64,000 nt of DNA, taken from contig NZ_SMAL01000006.1 in assembly GCF_004342165.1 (NCBI RefSeq), positions 124,001-188,000 of the forward strand, in the 5' to 3' direction. Position 1 is the first letter of the stretch. Each line of letters begins with the position of its first letter. The stretch comes from Natranaerovirga pectinivora (GTDB taxonomy: Bacteria; Bacillota; Clostridia; Lachnospirales; DSM-24629). The notes under the pieces are model-generated. The model worked only from the letters and a program-made list of their open reading frames with translations, made no database searches and was not told the origin of the DNA. The translations under genes and the position numbers were made by a program. Below, in pieces: positions 1-8,951 of the stretch.

Positions 1-1
1 T

Positions 2-589
2 GCAACATTTATTAGCATTGGTTTGTTTATGGTTGCGCCCCTTTTAATAACTAGATTAATAAGAGAATTTGCACCAATACATGCTATTCAAAACTTAGTT
101 GAAGGTATAGTAAGAATCGGGATATTTTTATCCTATATCCTACTCATATCTAAAATGAAAGATATCCAGCGAGTATTTCAATACCATGGTGCAGAGCATA
201 AAACCATAAATTGTCTAGAACATGATGAAAGCTTAACAATAGAAAATGTTAAGAAACACTCTAGGCTTCATAAGAGATGTGGAACAAGCTTCTTGTTTAT
301 TGTAATGTTTGTAAGTATTCTAGTATTTATGTTTATTAGAATTGATGTATTTTGGGTAAGGTTATTATCACGTATTGTTTTAGTTCCCATTATCGCTGGA
401 ATTTCCTATGAAATCATTAGATTTGCAGGAAAATCAGAATCAAAATTAGTGGATATAATCAGCTATCCAGGTATGTGTATTCAGAGATTGACGACTAAAG
501 AACCAGACGATGAACAAATTGAAGTAGCCATTGTTGCAGTGAAAGGTGTTTTGAATAATGGAGAAAACCCTTCAACAAATATATTATAG
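2..589 (+). CDS. DUF1385 family membrane protein, C-terminal part (YqhQ-like)
   Basis: The reading frame is open at the left edge, so the N-terminus lies outside the window. The visible 195 residues hold about four hydrophobic segments. Between the second and third is the conserved block HGAEHKTINCLEH, followed by KRCGTSFLF, the signature of the DUF1385 (YqhQ) family. Members are integral membrane proteins of unknown function, often found beside prmC and prfA in Firmicutes, and this is the arrangement here. The 3' end overlaps prmC by 32 bases, so the two are very probably co-transcribed and translationally coupled. Family assignment is confident; biochemical role is unknown. Confidence 0.88.
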   Translation, partial: ATFISIGLFMVAPLLITRLIREFAPIHAIQNLVEGIVRIGIFLSYILLISKMKDIQRVFQYHGAEHKTINCLEHDESLTIENVKKHSRLHKRCGTSFLFIVMFVSILVFMFIRIDVFWVRLLSRIVLVPIIAGISYEIIRFAGKSESKLVDIISYPGMCIQRLTTKEPDDEQIEVAIVAVKGVLNNGENPSTNIL

Positions 590-1409
590 TGGAATACAAC
601 TGTTACAGAATGCGAATATTGATAATGCTAATTATGAAGCAAGACTATTATTAGAAGATACTCTAGATATTGACAAGACTCAAATACTAGTATATCCGAA
701 TACAGAAGTAAGTGAAGAAGATTATATAAACTATTTAAATAAAATAAATAGAAGAGTAAATAAAGAACCTATAGCTTATATTATTGGGTATCAAGAATTT
801 ATGGGATTGAATTTTAAAGTAAATCCTTATGTATTAATTCCAAGGCAAGATACAGAAACATTAATAGAAACGGTTTTAGAAGTATGTAAAACCAAGGTAA
901 ATCCGGCATTGTTAGATATATGCACTGGGTCAGGATGTATAGCAATAAGTCTTGGGGTTTTTATGAAATTAAATACTATAAAAGGAATAGATATATCTGA
1001 AGAAGCTTTAGGTATAGCAAAGGAAAATGCAAAATATCATAATGTAAAAGTAGAATTCTTACAAAGTGATTTACTGCAAAAGTTAGATATGGATGAAAAA
1101 TTTGATATCATTGTTTCAAATCCTCCATATATTCCTACCAAGGATATTAATGATTTAATGGAAGACGTAAAGAATTTTGAGCCTGAATTGGCTTTAGATG
1201 GTAAAGAAGATGGTTTGTATTTTTATAGAATAATAGCAGAAGAATCGAGAAACTACCTTAAGGATAAGGGCTTTTTATTTTTTGAAATAGGTTATGATCA
1301 AGGCAAGGATGTATTAGGAATCTTAGAAAATAAAGGTTATAAAAATATAAAGGTTATTAAAGATTTAGCTGGTTTGGACAGAGTTGTTTATGGAGAAATA
1401 GCGTTATAG
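558..1409 (+). CDS. prmC: peptide chain release factor N5-glutamine methyltransferase
   Basis: PrmC (HemK) uses S-adenosylmethionine to methylate the glutamine of the GGQ motif in release factors 1 and 2, which raises termination efficiency. The 283-residue length is normal. The SAM-binding motif DICTGSGCIA begins near residue 120 and the substrate-binding NPPY motif is at residues 188-191. The N-terminal helical domain is also present. The ATG has an AAGGTG nine bases upstream, inside the end of the DUF1385 gene. It lies 15 bases upstream of prfA, which encodes its substrate, so the operon pairs enzyme and target. Confidence 0.96.
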   Translation: MEKTLQQIYYSGIQLLQNANIDNANYEARLLLEDTLDIDKTQILVYPNTEVSEEDYINYLNKINRRVNKEPIAYIIGYQEFMGLNFKVNPYVLIPRQDTETLIETVLEVCKTKVNPALLDICTGSGCIAISLGVFMKLNTIKGIDISEEALGIAKENAKYHNVKVEFLQSDLLQKLDMDEKFDIIVSNPPYIPTKDINDLMEDVKNFEPELALDGKEDGLYFYRIIAEESRNYLKDKGFLFFEIGYDQGKDVLGILENKGYKNIKVIKDLAGLDRVVYGEIAL

Positions 1410-1424
1410 TACGGAGGTATATGT

Positions 1425-2498
1425 ATGTTTGACAAGTTAGAAGATATTGTTAATAGGTATGAAGATATATTACAGGATATAAATAATCCTGAAACAGTTA
1501 GTAATCAAGAAAAATGGCGTAAACTTATGAAAGAACAAAGTGAGTTAACACCAATAGTAGAAAAATACAAAATCTATAAAAGTACAAAACAAAACATAGA
1601 AGATAGTTTATCTATTCTTGAAGAAGAAGACGATGAAGAAATGAGAGAATTAGCTAAAGAAGAATTAAGTGAGAGTAAAAGCTTAGTGACAAAGTTAGAA
1701 GATGAGTTAAAAGTATTATTGTTGCCAAAAGATCCTAACGACGATAAAAATGTTTTTGTTGAAATTCGTGGCGGTGCTGGTGGTGATGAAGCGGCATTGT
1801 TTGCTGCTCAACTCTTTAGAATGTATTCAAGATATGCAGAAATAAACCGCTGGAAAGTTGAATTGGTTAACTTGAATGAAAACGGTATCGGCGGATTTAA
1901 AGAAGTTGTTTTTATGATCAAAGGTGACAAAGCATATTCTAAATTAAAATATGAAAGTGGTGTTCACCGTGTACAACGAATACCTGTAACGGAATCAGGA
2001 GGACGAATTCATACATCTACTGTTACAGTTGCAGTATTACCAGAAGCTGAAGATGTTGATGTTGAAATCAATGCCAATGATTTAAGAATTGATGTATTTC
2101 GTTCTTCAGGAAACGGTGGACAGAGTGTTAATACTACGGATTCTGCAGTAAGGGTAACTCATATACCCACAGGATTAGTAGTTTCATGTCAAGATGGTAA
2201 ATCACAGTTAAAGAATAAAGAAAAAGCATTACAAGTATTAAGAGCTAGATTGTTTGAAATGGAACTTGAAAAACAACAAAGTGAATTGGCACAAAATAGA
2301 AAAAGTCAAGTAGGTACGGGAGATCGCTCTGAGAAAATTAGAACTTATAACTTCCCTCAAGGAAGAGTAACAGACCATAGAATAAAACTAACACTACATC
2401 GTTTAGATGCAATGTTAGATGGTGAAATTCAAGAAATGGTAGACAGTCTGATAACTGCAGATCAATCAGAGAAATTAAAAAATATGCAAGAAGCATAA
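1425..2498 (+). CDS. prfA: peptide chain release factor 1
   Basis: RF1 recognises UAA and UAG stop codons in the ribosomal A site and triggers hydrolysis of peptidyl-tRNA. At 357 residues it is full length. The catalytic GGQ motif is at residues 231-233, inside [15 protein letters not shown]. The codon-reading tripeptide is P187-V188-T189, which is the PxT type of RF1 and not the SPF type of RF2. A strong GGAGG precedes the ATG by nine bases. It closes the DUF1385-prmC-prfA unit, and a long hairpin with a U-tract follows directly. Confidence 0.98.
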   Translation: MFDKLEDIVNRYEDILQDINNPETVSNQEKWRKLMKEQSELTPIVEKYKIYKSTKQNIEDSLSILEEEDDEEMRELAKEELSESKSLVTKLEDELKVLLLPKDPNDDKNVFVEIRGGAGGDEAALFAAQLFRMYSRYAEINRWKVELVNLNENGIGGFKEVVFMIKGDKAYSKLKYESGVHRVQRIPVTESGGRIHTSTVTVAVLPEAEDVDVEINANDLRIDVFRSSGNGGQSVNTTDSAVRVTHIPTGLVVSCQDGKSQLKNKEKALQVLRARLFEMELEKQQSELAQNRKSQVGTGDRSEKIRTYNFPQGRVTDHRIKLTLHRLDAMLDGEIQEMVDSLITADQSEKLKNMQEA

Positions 2499-2505
2499 TA
2501 GTGAG

Positions 2506-2562
2506 TATGTCTTAAAATACTTTGATAGATCTATCTAAAAGTGTATTAAGACATATTTTTTT
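2506..2562 (+). terminator. Rho-independent terminator after prfA
   Basis: TATGTCTTAA pairs with TTAAGACATA, extended by an AATACTTT/AAAGTGTATT segment and a self-complementary loop (GATAGATCTATC), and is followed by a run of seven T. It sits immediately after the prfA stop codon. Confidence 0.88.
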
Positions 2563-2765
2563 ACTTTAAAGGAAAGTTCTATTTCCTATGAAGCATATAT
2601 AAATAAAGACGAATAAATTCCTAAAAAGGTTGCATTAGTTATTTAATAAATGTAAAATATCAATAACAAACAAAGGAAAACAATTTATTTTCTCTTAATA
2701 ATACTTCGTTGTTTACAGTTGCATTTTTACTTGTCATTAGTGATATGATAAAGGAGTGGGTTTAG

Positions 2766-3173
2766 ATGTATGTTTTATTCGTAGTTCTAAATGAAACGGA
2801 ATACTTATCAGATGTTCTTATCAAAATTAGACAATTGGGTATTAGAGGTGCTACAGTAATAGAAAGTGTGGGAGCTACATCCATAGATAAAGGCATATAT
2901 AGTTTGCCTGTCATAGGTGGATTTATGAGGACTTTAGATGGGGATTCGTCTACCAATAGGACAATATTTTCTGTTATAGAGAATGAAAAAGAAGTTGAGA
3001 AAGCAATGGAAGAAGTTGAAAAGGTTTTAGGTGGCGACTTGAAAAAACCCCATAAAGGAATAATGTTCGTTTTACCAGTTACACATTTTAGAGGTGGGGA
3101 ATTACAAAGACATATTGAAGATCGTGAGAATAAAAAAATCATAGAAAAAGAATATGAAAGTGAATATTACTAG
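2766..3173 (+). CDS. PII-like small protein, first of a tandem pair
   Basis: A 135-residue soluble protein that I cannot assign to a characterised function. Its pattern, a beta strand MYVLFVVLN, then a helix, then RGATVIESVGATS, resembles the ferredoxin-like fold of PII-type (GlnB/CutA-like) regulators. Such proteins often appear in Clostridia as uncharacterised PII-superfamily members. The C-terminal tail is highly charged. The ORF starts at ATG after AAAGGAGTGGG. A related gene follows 39 bases downstream; both share the layout LFvVlNdT, GATxiesxGATS, ENEkeVexamxEVEKVL and KGIMFvlPv, which indicates tandem duplication. The PII relationship is inferred from the pattern only. Confidence 0.7.
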   Translation: MYVLFVVLNETEYLSDVLIKIRQLGIRGATVIESVGATSIDKGIYSLPVIGGFMRTLDGDSSTNRTIFSVIENEKEVEKAMEEVEKVLGGDLKKPHKGIMFVLPVTHFRGGELQRHIEDRENKKIIEKEYESEYY

Positions 3174-3212
3174 AACAGATAAAGATTGGTTTTAAGAGAG
3201 GATGGTTGTTTT

Positions 3213-3572
3213 ATGGAATCTCAATATATACTATTTATTATCATAAATGATACAAAATCCTTTAAACAGGCAAAGGAAAAATTAAAGAACATTGGAATAA
3301 CAAGCTATACGGTAATAGACACTATGGGAGCAACTAGCTTATTTGATAAAGATGATATTAGATACGCCTCTTTTATGCCAGGCATTGTTAATCAAGAAAA
3401 TAAGCAGTTTAACAAAACAATATTCATTGCTTTAGAGAATGAAGAAAAAACAGTAAAGGTAATGGATGAAGTAGAAAAGGTCCTTTATAGCGATGGAAAT
3501 CATAGAGGTAAAGGAATAATGTTTACAGTTCCTATTTATAAAAGCTTAGGAATAACCAATTTTAATAAATAA
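3213..3572 (+). CDS. PII-like small protein, second of a tandem pair
   Basis: A 119-residue paralogue of the preceding gene, with the same order of motifs: YILFIIIND, IDTMGATSL, ALENEEKTVKVMDEVEKVL, GKGIMFTVPI. It lacks the charged C-terminal tail of its neighbour. A TTG further upstream (3186) would add nine residues, but an AGAGAGG lies 11 bases before the ATG at 3213, so that start is preferred. Function unknown. The pair may form hetero- or homotrimers if they are true PII-fold proteins, which is inference. Confidence 0.7.
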   Translation: MESQYILFIIINDTKSFKQAKEKLKNIGITSYTVIDTMGATSLFDKDDIRYASFMPGIVNQENKQFNKTIFIALENEEKTVKVMDEVEKVLYSDGNHRGKGIMFTVPIYKSLGITNFNK

Positions 3573-3659
3573 AACCTAAAAATGCCTTTGAACAAGGGTA
3601 GTTCTATTAGAGATAAGTTCATCATATATATTTAAAAAAAGTAAAGTGAATGATGCTCT

Positions 3660-4391
3660 TTGGCTATTATTGCTCTTGTTATAGGTCTTTTTTCAGGGTT
3701 AATAGGCCTTACTATTGGTGTTATTTCAGCATATTCTGTTTCAAATAGAGGCAGTAGGTTTGAGGGGATATTAACTGGTTTTACAGGTGGGCTTATGTTA
3801 TCTATTATATACATAGATATTTTACCAGAAGCATTTAGTAAATCAGGTTTATGGGTTACTTTTTCAGGTATAGTATTAGGAATGTTATTGTTTTTACTAG
3901 TTGAAGCGGTGGTACATAAAAAATTAGTAAACAAAAAGATGGGGTCAGTAGAAAAAGGTTATAAAAAAACGGCATATATGATAGCTATAGCACTAGCTTT
4001 CCATAATATACCAGAAGGTATAGCCGTTGGTTCACTAATAAGTGATTCAGTAATTAAAGGATTAAAATTTGGGATTGTTATAACAATGCATAATATACCA
4101 GAAGGGTTTATTATTGCAATGCCCTTTAAAAAATCAGGGGTTACATTACCTAAAATTATGATTTTATCAGTTGTCATTAGTTTGTTTATGGGAATTGGAG
4201 GTTATTTCGGATTTTTATTTAGTAGCTCATCTGATGTCTTTATGGCAATGTCTTTAGGGATTGCAGGTGGTATTATGCTCTATGTAACTTGTGGGGAAAT
4301 ATTAATGAAATCCTCTGAAAAGTGGAAAGGTAGATCTGTTGTAGTGTCTGTTATTTTAGGTGTGTTGGTAGGAATACTTATATCATATTAA
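3660..4391 (+). CDS. ZIP family metal transporter
   Basis: A 243-residue integral membrane protein with about eight hydrophobic segments. ZIP transporters move zinc or other divalent metals (Mn, Fe) into the cytoplasm. Two copies of the family's metal-site motif, HNIPEG, are seen at residues 115-120 and 144-149, in the fourth and fifth membrane helices. A variable loop carries HKKLVNKKMG. An in-frame stop at 3651 forces the start to be downstream; TTG at 3660 is the best choice, with a modest AAAGTGA upstream, so the start is less certain than the gene. Metal specificity cannot be read from the sequence. Confidence 0.9.
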   Translation: MAIIALVIGLFSGLIGLTIGVISAYSVSNRGSRFEGILTGFTGGLMLSIIYIDILPEAFSKSGLWVTFSGIVLGMLLFLLVEAVVHKKLVNKKMGSVEKGYKKTAYMIAIALAFHNIPEGIAVGSLISDSVIKGLKFGIVITMHNIPEGFIIAMPFKKSGVTLPKIMILSVVISLFMGIGGYFGFLFSSSSDVFMAMSLGIAGGIMLYVTCGEILMKSSEKWKGRSVVVSVILGVLVGILISY

Positions 4392-4416
4392 TCTTGTGCC
4401 TTTTCCTACGCTACAG

Positions 4417-4439
4417 CACAAGGTTTCAATGAAAGTCTA
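4417..4439 (+). repeat. short repeat, copy 1 (CACAAG-x-TTCAATGAAAGTCTA)
   Basis: A 23-base segment that recurs with one gap at 17685-17706. Here its left end also closes a small hairpin (TTGTG at 4394 with CACAA at 4417). Origin unknown; it may be a remnant of a dispersed element. Confidence 0.45.
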
Positions 4440-4463
4440 TGCCTCTTGCTGTGCAATAGAAAC

Positions 4464-4507
4464 AAGCCTTATTTCAACCTTTTGAATGTTGGAATTAGGC
4501 TTTTTTT
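4464..4507 (+). terminator. Rho-independent terminator after the ZIP gene
   Basis: AAGCCTTATTTCAAC pairs imperfectly with GTTGGAATTAGGCTT around a short loop, followed directly by a run of seven T. Confidence 0.85.
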
Positions 4508-4652
4508 AATATGTTTTAGAATTACTACCTAATATCTAATTCTTTTCTTTTTATAGTAATAGTGTTATAATGATTAATATATAAAATATATTTTTTGGTA
4601 AAATTAAATAAAAACTTATAATATTATCTCATTAATTTAAGGAGAGATGGCA

Positions 4653-7184
4653 ATGAAAAGAATTAAAAGGGTTTTCAATTTTTTGCTCGGTTGGTTAATA
4701 AAAATGTCAGTATTCCAGCAAATATTAATAGTTTCTTTAATGACTTCCTTGATAGCTACTACTACCCTATTTATAAGTATAGGAGATGAAAGGGTACTAG
4801 CAGTGAAGTTAACGGTAGGTGTATGGTTAGGTTTCATCCTATTTAATAGTATAGTCAAATTAATTCTTATCCAAGGGCTAAACAAACCTTTGAAACTACT
4901 TGAGAAAACAACAGATGCCATGTCTATAGGTGATTTATCAAAAAATTTTAATGGGTTTGAATATAGTAAAGAAATAAAAGATCTCTCTTTTCAAATTAAT
5001 AATGCCATCATAGGGTTAAAAAAAATAATATTTAATATAAATGATCAAGCGGATACTTTATATGGTGCCAGTGAAGATTTAAAAGAGAATTCAAGTAAGA
5101 ATAGTGAATCCTTTGAAACGGTTATTGGTTCCATGAAAGAATTAGCTTCAGGTACATCAGAACAAGCAGAATATCTATCTGATGCAGCTGAAAAAATAAG
5201 TTATCTTTCAGAGTTAATACATAAAGTTACAGAGGATACTGAGAACATTGCAATGGATTCAAAAAAGTTATCAGATGCTGCTATAACGGGTCAAAACATC
5301 ACAAATCAAGTAAATGGACAAATTAATGAGATATATGAATCAACACAGGATATTAAATTGGTAATAAATGAGTTAAATAAAACTTCAGAAGAAATTGGAA
5401 AAATCACATCAGTAATTAAAACCATTGGAGAACAGACAAGTTTATTAGCTTTAAATGCGGCAATAGAGGCTGCAAGAGCAGGGGAGCATGGAAGAGGTTT
5501 TGCAGTTGTAGCAGATGAAACTAGAAAACTAGCAGGGCAATCAATGGATGCAACCAAAATGATTAAATCGCTCCTAGAGCAAATGAACAAAAGGAATTCA
5601 GACATTGTAGGTGTAATTAATAAAGGGGTTTCACAAGCTGAAACAGGCAAGGCGTTCGCTCAAACGGCTAGTGATACTTTTAAAGAAATTTTTGGCGTAT
5701 TAAAAGAAAATACGATGAAGATAGAAGTCGTTGCAAATTCAGCTAAAGAGATAACTAAGAATAGTGGGAGTGTTAATGAAACAATATCAAGTATTGCAGC
5801 TTTTAGTGAAGAAATTATGGCTAGTACCCAAGAAGTATTAGCTGTGAGTCAACAGCAAAACGAATATACAGATCATATTACAGTTTTGTCTAAGAGTCTA
5901 AATAATACAGCAACAACTCTAAAACAATCAATAACCCTGTATATGAGTTTTAGTTTTTTTGGGAATCAATCACGTAAGGACAGTACTGAAAAAGCAATAA
6001 ATACATATCTAATTAAAAATCCTTACTTGAAGGTTAATTACACAGATACGGTTAAGGATAGCAAACTGTTTTATCCTTTAATGGTTGATAAACTAAAAAA
6101 AGGGAATGGAGCAGATTTGATTCAAATAAATCAGCCTTGGCTTCCAGAATTAAAAGAAATGGGAGATTACTTTGTAGACCTATCTAAAGAACCAAATATG
6201 GATTTATCAGGCTTTGATAAAAAAGCATTAGATATGTGTTCTGTAAATGGTCATTTAATGGGCTTACCTACAGGTTTAAATGCATTATCATTACATATCA
6301 ATGATGATTTTTTTAAAAGTCATAATATCCCATTAGATACTAAATGGAATTGGGATACTCTTTATGAAATTGGAACTAAAGTACACCAAAGGAATAATAG
6401 TCATTACTTGTTAGCATCCTCAACTAAAGAATTTACTTTATTGCTAATGAAAATGTATGTTAGACAGAAAACAGGCAAACAATTTATTGAAGACGATTTT
6501 ACAGTAGGATTTGATCAACAAGTATTAATAGATATGTACAAGTATTTTAAAAAATTGGTTGAATGTGGTGCATTGCTTACGAGTATCGCTAGTTTGCGAG
6601 ATTCAAGTGGGAATCAATATGATGATATTGAAGAATCTGATTCATTTGGTGATAGAATTGGAATTGTATGCCGTTGGGTCTCAGATTATGAAAAAAGTAC
6701 AAAAGACATTTTTAGAGGATGCAAAGTGTCTATATCTATTCCACCTATATCAAAAAGTGCTAAAACAAGTGGTATACCTGTAAAACCTCAACTTATGTTA
6801 GGCGTTAATAAGAATTCAGATAATGTTAAAGAAGTTGTTAAGTTTTTAAATTGGATTTATAATGATCCAGAAGGCATTAAAGCTTGGGGAACCAATAGAG
6901 GTCCATCACCAACTGTTATAGGAAAAAAAGTTCAGGAAGATGAAAAAATGATTAATCCTAATATATCTAATGCATTAACACTAGCATTGGAAAATGGGGG
7001 ATCATCAGAGAATCAAATCTCTAATTATGGCACTGTTATTAAAGTGTTTTCGGATATTAATGATAAAGTATTTCAAGGTAATATAGCACCTGAAGAGGGT
7101 GCGGATCAATTGGTAAAAAGTATAGATAAAATTCTTGAGAAACTTAGAAAAAAACAACGAAAAACTAAAAATAGAAAACAATAA
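4653..7184 (+). CDS. methyl-accepting chemotaxis protein fused to a solute-binding-protein domain
   Basis: An 843-residue chemoreceptor. Two closely spaced membrane helices (about residues 15-40 and 48-70) leave no room for an external ligand domain. A HAMP-like linker follows, then the signalling coiled coil with the highly conserved tip [20 protein letters not shown] near residue 265. From about residue 425 the protein turns into a bacterial extracellular solute-binding-protein (family 1 type) fold: ITLYMSF, a helix, [30 protein letters not shown] and [10 protein letters not shown] are all in the order expected. With this topology the binding domain is cytoplasmic. An ATG six bases upstream overlaps the ribosome binding site AAGGAG, so the ATG at 4653 is chosen. 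Confidence 0.92.
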   Translation: MKRIKRVFNFLLGWLIKMSVFQQILIVSLMTSLIATTTLFISIGDERVLAVKLTVGVWLGFILFNSIVKLILIQGLNKPLKLLEKTTDAMSIGDLSKNFNGFEYSKEIKDLSFQINNAIIGLKKIIFNINDQADTLYGASEDLKENSSKNSESFETVIGSMKELASGTSEQAEYLSDAAEKISYLSELIHKVTEDTENIAMDSKKLSDAAITGQNITNQVNGQINEIYESTQDIKLVINELNKTSEEIGKITSVIKTIGEQTSLLALNAAIEAARAGEHGRGFAVVADETRKLAGQSMDATKMIKSLLEQMNKRNSDIVGVINKGVSQAETGKAFAQTASDTFKEIFGVLKENTMKIEVVANSAKEITKNSGSVNETISSIAAFSEEIMASTQEVLAVSQQQNEYTDHITVLSKSLNNTATTLKQSITLYMSFSFFGNQSRKDSTEKAINTYLIKNPYLKVNYTDTVKDSKLFYPLMVDKLKKGNGADLIQINQPWLPELKEMGDYFVDLSKEPNMDLSGFDKKALDMCSVNGHLMGLPTGLNALSLHINDDFFKSHNIPLDTKWNWDTLYEIGTKVHQRNNSHYLLASSTKEFTLLLMKMYVRQKTGKQFIEDDFTVGFDQQVLIDMYKYFKKLVECGALLTSIASLRDSSGNQYDDIEESDSFGDRIGIVCRWVSDYEKSTKDIFRGCKVSISIPPISKSAKTSGIPVKPQLMLGVNKNSDNVKEVVKFLNWIYNDPEGIKAWGTNRGPSPTVIGKKVQEDEKMINPNISNALTLALENGGSSENQISNYGTVIKVFSDINDKVFQGNIAPEEGADQLVKSIDKILEKLRKKQRKTKNRKQ

Positions 7185-7284
7185 AGGTAAAACAAAAGTA
7201 AAAGTGACTTGGGCACTATAAAAAACATTTATTAAGTGATAAGTCACCTTTGTTCTTGCCAAAATTGAACTTTCTTATAAAGTT

Positions 7285-7317
7285 AAAAAAGAAGTAGAAT
7301 GATTCTACTTCTTTTTT
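7285..7317. terminator. bidirectional terminator between the chemoreceptor and the DUF1328 gene
   Basis: A perfect stem, GAAGTAGAAT with ATTCTACTTC around one base, is flanked by six A and six T. It can serve both convergent genes; its right end overlaps the stop codon of the minus-strand DUF1328 gene. Confidence 0.88.
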
Positions 7318-7480
7318 ATGAAAAAATACTAAGGCCTAAAACTAGAAAAACAATACAAATAATTAAAAAGATAAAAAATAGTATTCTAGCAATACCAGCT
7401 GCTGCTGTTGCAATTACTCCAAAACCAAAAAGCCCTGCGATAATAGCTATAATTAGAAATAACAATGCCCATTTAAGCAT
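7316..7480 (-). CDS. DUF1328 family small membrane protein (YtjA-like)
   Basis: A 54-residue ORF reading [20 protein letters not shown], then [18 protein letters not shown], with a second hydrophobic segment to the end. This matches the DUF1328 (YtjA) family, whose members are 50-60 residue proteins with two membrane helices and a conserved GFG...AAGIAKILFF core. Function is unknown. An AAAGGTG stands eight bases before the ATG. The gene is short enough to be missed by length-limited gene calling. Confidence 0.88.
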   Translation of the reverse strand: MLKWALLFLIIAIIAGLFGFGVIATAAAGIARILFFIFLIICIVFLVLGLSIFS

Positions 7481-7578
7481 AGATATCACACCTTTGTAAG
7501 ATTGTTTTTCTTACTCTGTGTAAGAATATAATTATCATTTGCTTTTCTAAAGTAAAAAATGCAAAAATCTTGAAATAT

Positions 7579-8349
7579 TTATGTAGCAGTATTTGACAAC
7601 TTATTGTCTTTAAACCATTTTATAAGGTAGATAGAACCGATAAAAACAGAAATTAAAAATCCATAAGCAATATAGCCTGTTAAGTGAATTCGCATAGTAA
7701 TAAAAAGAGAATTAATTAAAACTGCAAAAATTAAATACTTCATATTAGAAGACTTAATACTATAAATAACAAATAAAGATAGAAGTATTTGAATGATAAA
7801 CGATAGCAATTGATTCACACCATCACTCAAAAATAAAAATGGATTATCCATAAACAGACTTTTGACAGATTCTATTTCACTTAATGCCACACCTTGTTTT
7901 AACATTTGATTTTCAAAGGTATTTTGTAACATAGTAATAGCAGTAAACAAATACATAGCATAATAAAAGCCTAAAATTACAATTGATTTTATACCTTCAT
8001 AAGACAAACTATAAGCAATTCCATTATCATATGTACAATTGTTTTTAGCAATAAATTTAAATGTAATATATCGGGTTGTTTCTTCTATAATACCACTTGT
8101 AAAACCAACAATTAGACTGATTAAAAAAGGAAATGTTATTTTCAATTGATCATACCAAGCCATAGTTGAAAAATAATCTAATAATGGTATGGTAATCATC
8201 ATTTGGGATATAAAGAAGGCCATTATACCAATAAAAATAATTTTTAGAGAATAAGACGTTTTGTTCTTTAATACGATTAATCCGATAATAGGTACCACAA
8301 CAGCAATTAATAGTGTTAAAATTATAAAAATCAAAGATGTTATAAGCAA
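7579..8349 (-). CDS. YhfC family intramembrane metalloprotease-like protein
   Basis: An integral membrane protein of about 256 residues with seven or so hydrophobic segments. The segment GFTSGIIEETTRYITF carries the paired glutamates and arginine typical of the YhfC (DUF2324) family, which is grouped with CAAX-protease-like intramembrane peptidases. Substrate unknown. An ATG at 8367 exists, but the only ribosome binding site, AGGAGGAGA, lies inside the codons that follow it; this favours the TTG at 8349 with a nine-base spacing. It stands alone, divergent from the next gene. Confidence 0.75.
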   Translation of the reverse strand: MLITSLIFIILTLLIAVVVPIIGLIVLKNKTSYSLKIIFIGIMAFFISQMMITIPLLDYFSTMAWYDQLKITFPFLISLIVGFTSGIIEETTRYITFKFIAKNNCTYDNGIAYSLSYEGIKSIVILGFYYAMYLFTAITMLQNTFENQMLKQGVALSEIESVKSLFMDNPFLFLSDGVNQLLSFIIQILLSLFVIYSIKSSNMKYLIFAVLINSLFITMRIHLTGYIAYGFLISVFIGSIYLIKWFKDNKLSNTAT

Positions 8350-8516
8350 TTTAATTCTCCTCCTCATATGATTATAAACTTATATCTAATAATACTACTT
8401 TGCAATAAAAAAAACAAATAATTAAAAAGTCTAACTTAACTAAACTTATTAATACATATACAATATATTTGAAAAATGATATAATATTTATGATAAATTA
8501 AGGGAGGGATCAAAGT

Positions 8517-8903
8517 ATGAAAATGACAAAATTAGGTATTAGCACAGGACTTTTAAGCAGTATTTGCTTTTTCTTTGCCTATTATAGTATTTGGGTGGGT
8601 ACTGCATTAATGTTAGCTGTTATTGTATTAAACCTTAACAATACAGTTAAACGAAATGCTATTCAAGGAGTAGTAACATTTGGTTCATTAATAATCCTTA
8701 AATCTATTTATGATAGATTCTTTTGGCTTATTGATAGATTTACTAGAGGAACCAATACTTTCAACATATGGTTTAATGAAGTGTATAGATGGTTTTTATT
8801 GGTAATAGTACTATATTGTATTATCAATGCAATAAAAGAGAAAATTGTATATATACCAATTGTATCAGACTTTGTAAATAAAAACATAGATGACTTAGAT
8901 TAA
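8517..8903 (+). CDS. hypothetical membrane protein
   Basis: A 128-residue protein with three or four hydrophobic segments: GLLSSICFFFAYYSIWVG, ALMLAVIVLNL, VVTFGSLIILKSIY and FLLVIVLYCIINAI. The segment between the third and fourth holds aromatic and basic residues (RFFWLIDRFTRG). I do not recognise a family. GGGAGGGATC precedes the ATG, a TATAAT-like element stands at 8480-8485, and a hairpin terminator follows, so it appears to be a single-gene transcription unit. Confidence 0.8.
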   Translation: MKMTKLGISTGLLSSICFFFAYYSIWVGTALMLAVIVLNLNNTVKRNAIQGVVTFGSLIILKSIYDRFFWLIDRFTRGTNTFNIWFNEVYRWFLLVIVLYCIINAIKEKIVYIPIVSDFVNKNIDDLD

Positions 8904-8911
8904 GAATATAA

Positions 8912-8951
8912 AAGAAGACTCTACCACAAAAGGATAGAGCCTTCTTTTTTT
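8912..8951. terminator. bidirectional terminator between convergent genes
   Basis: AAGAAGACTCTA pairs with TAGAGCCTTCTT, with A-rich and T-rich flanks. It separates the + gene ending at 8903 from the minus-strand transporter ending at 8950. Confidence 0.85.

Noticed and set aside
2762-3142. A 126-codon minus-strand ORF
   Set aside because: Opposite the PII-like gene; composition is that of an antisense shadow.
7299-7499. A 66-codon + strand ORF
   Set aside because: It is antisense to the DUF1328 gene at 7316-7480, has no ribosome binding site and no family pattern; the minus-strand gene matches a known family and has a good site.
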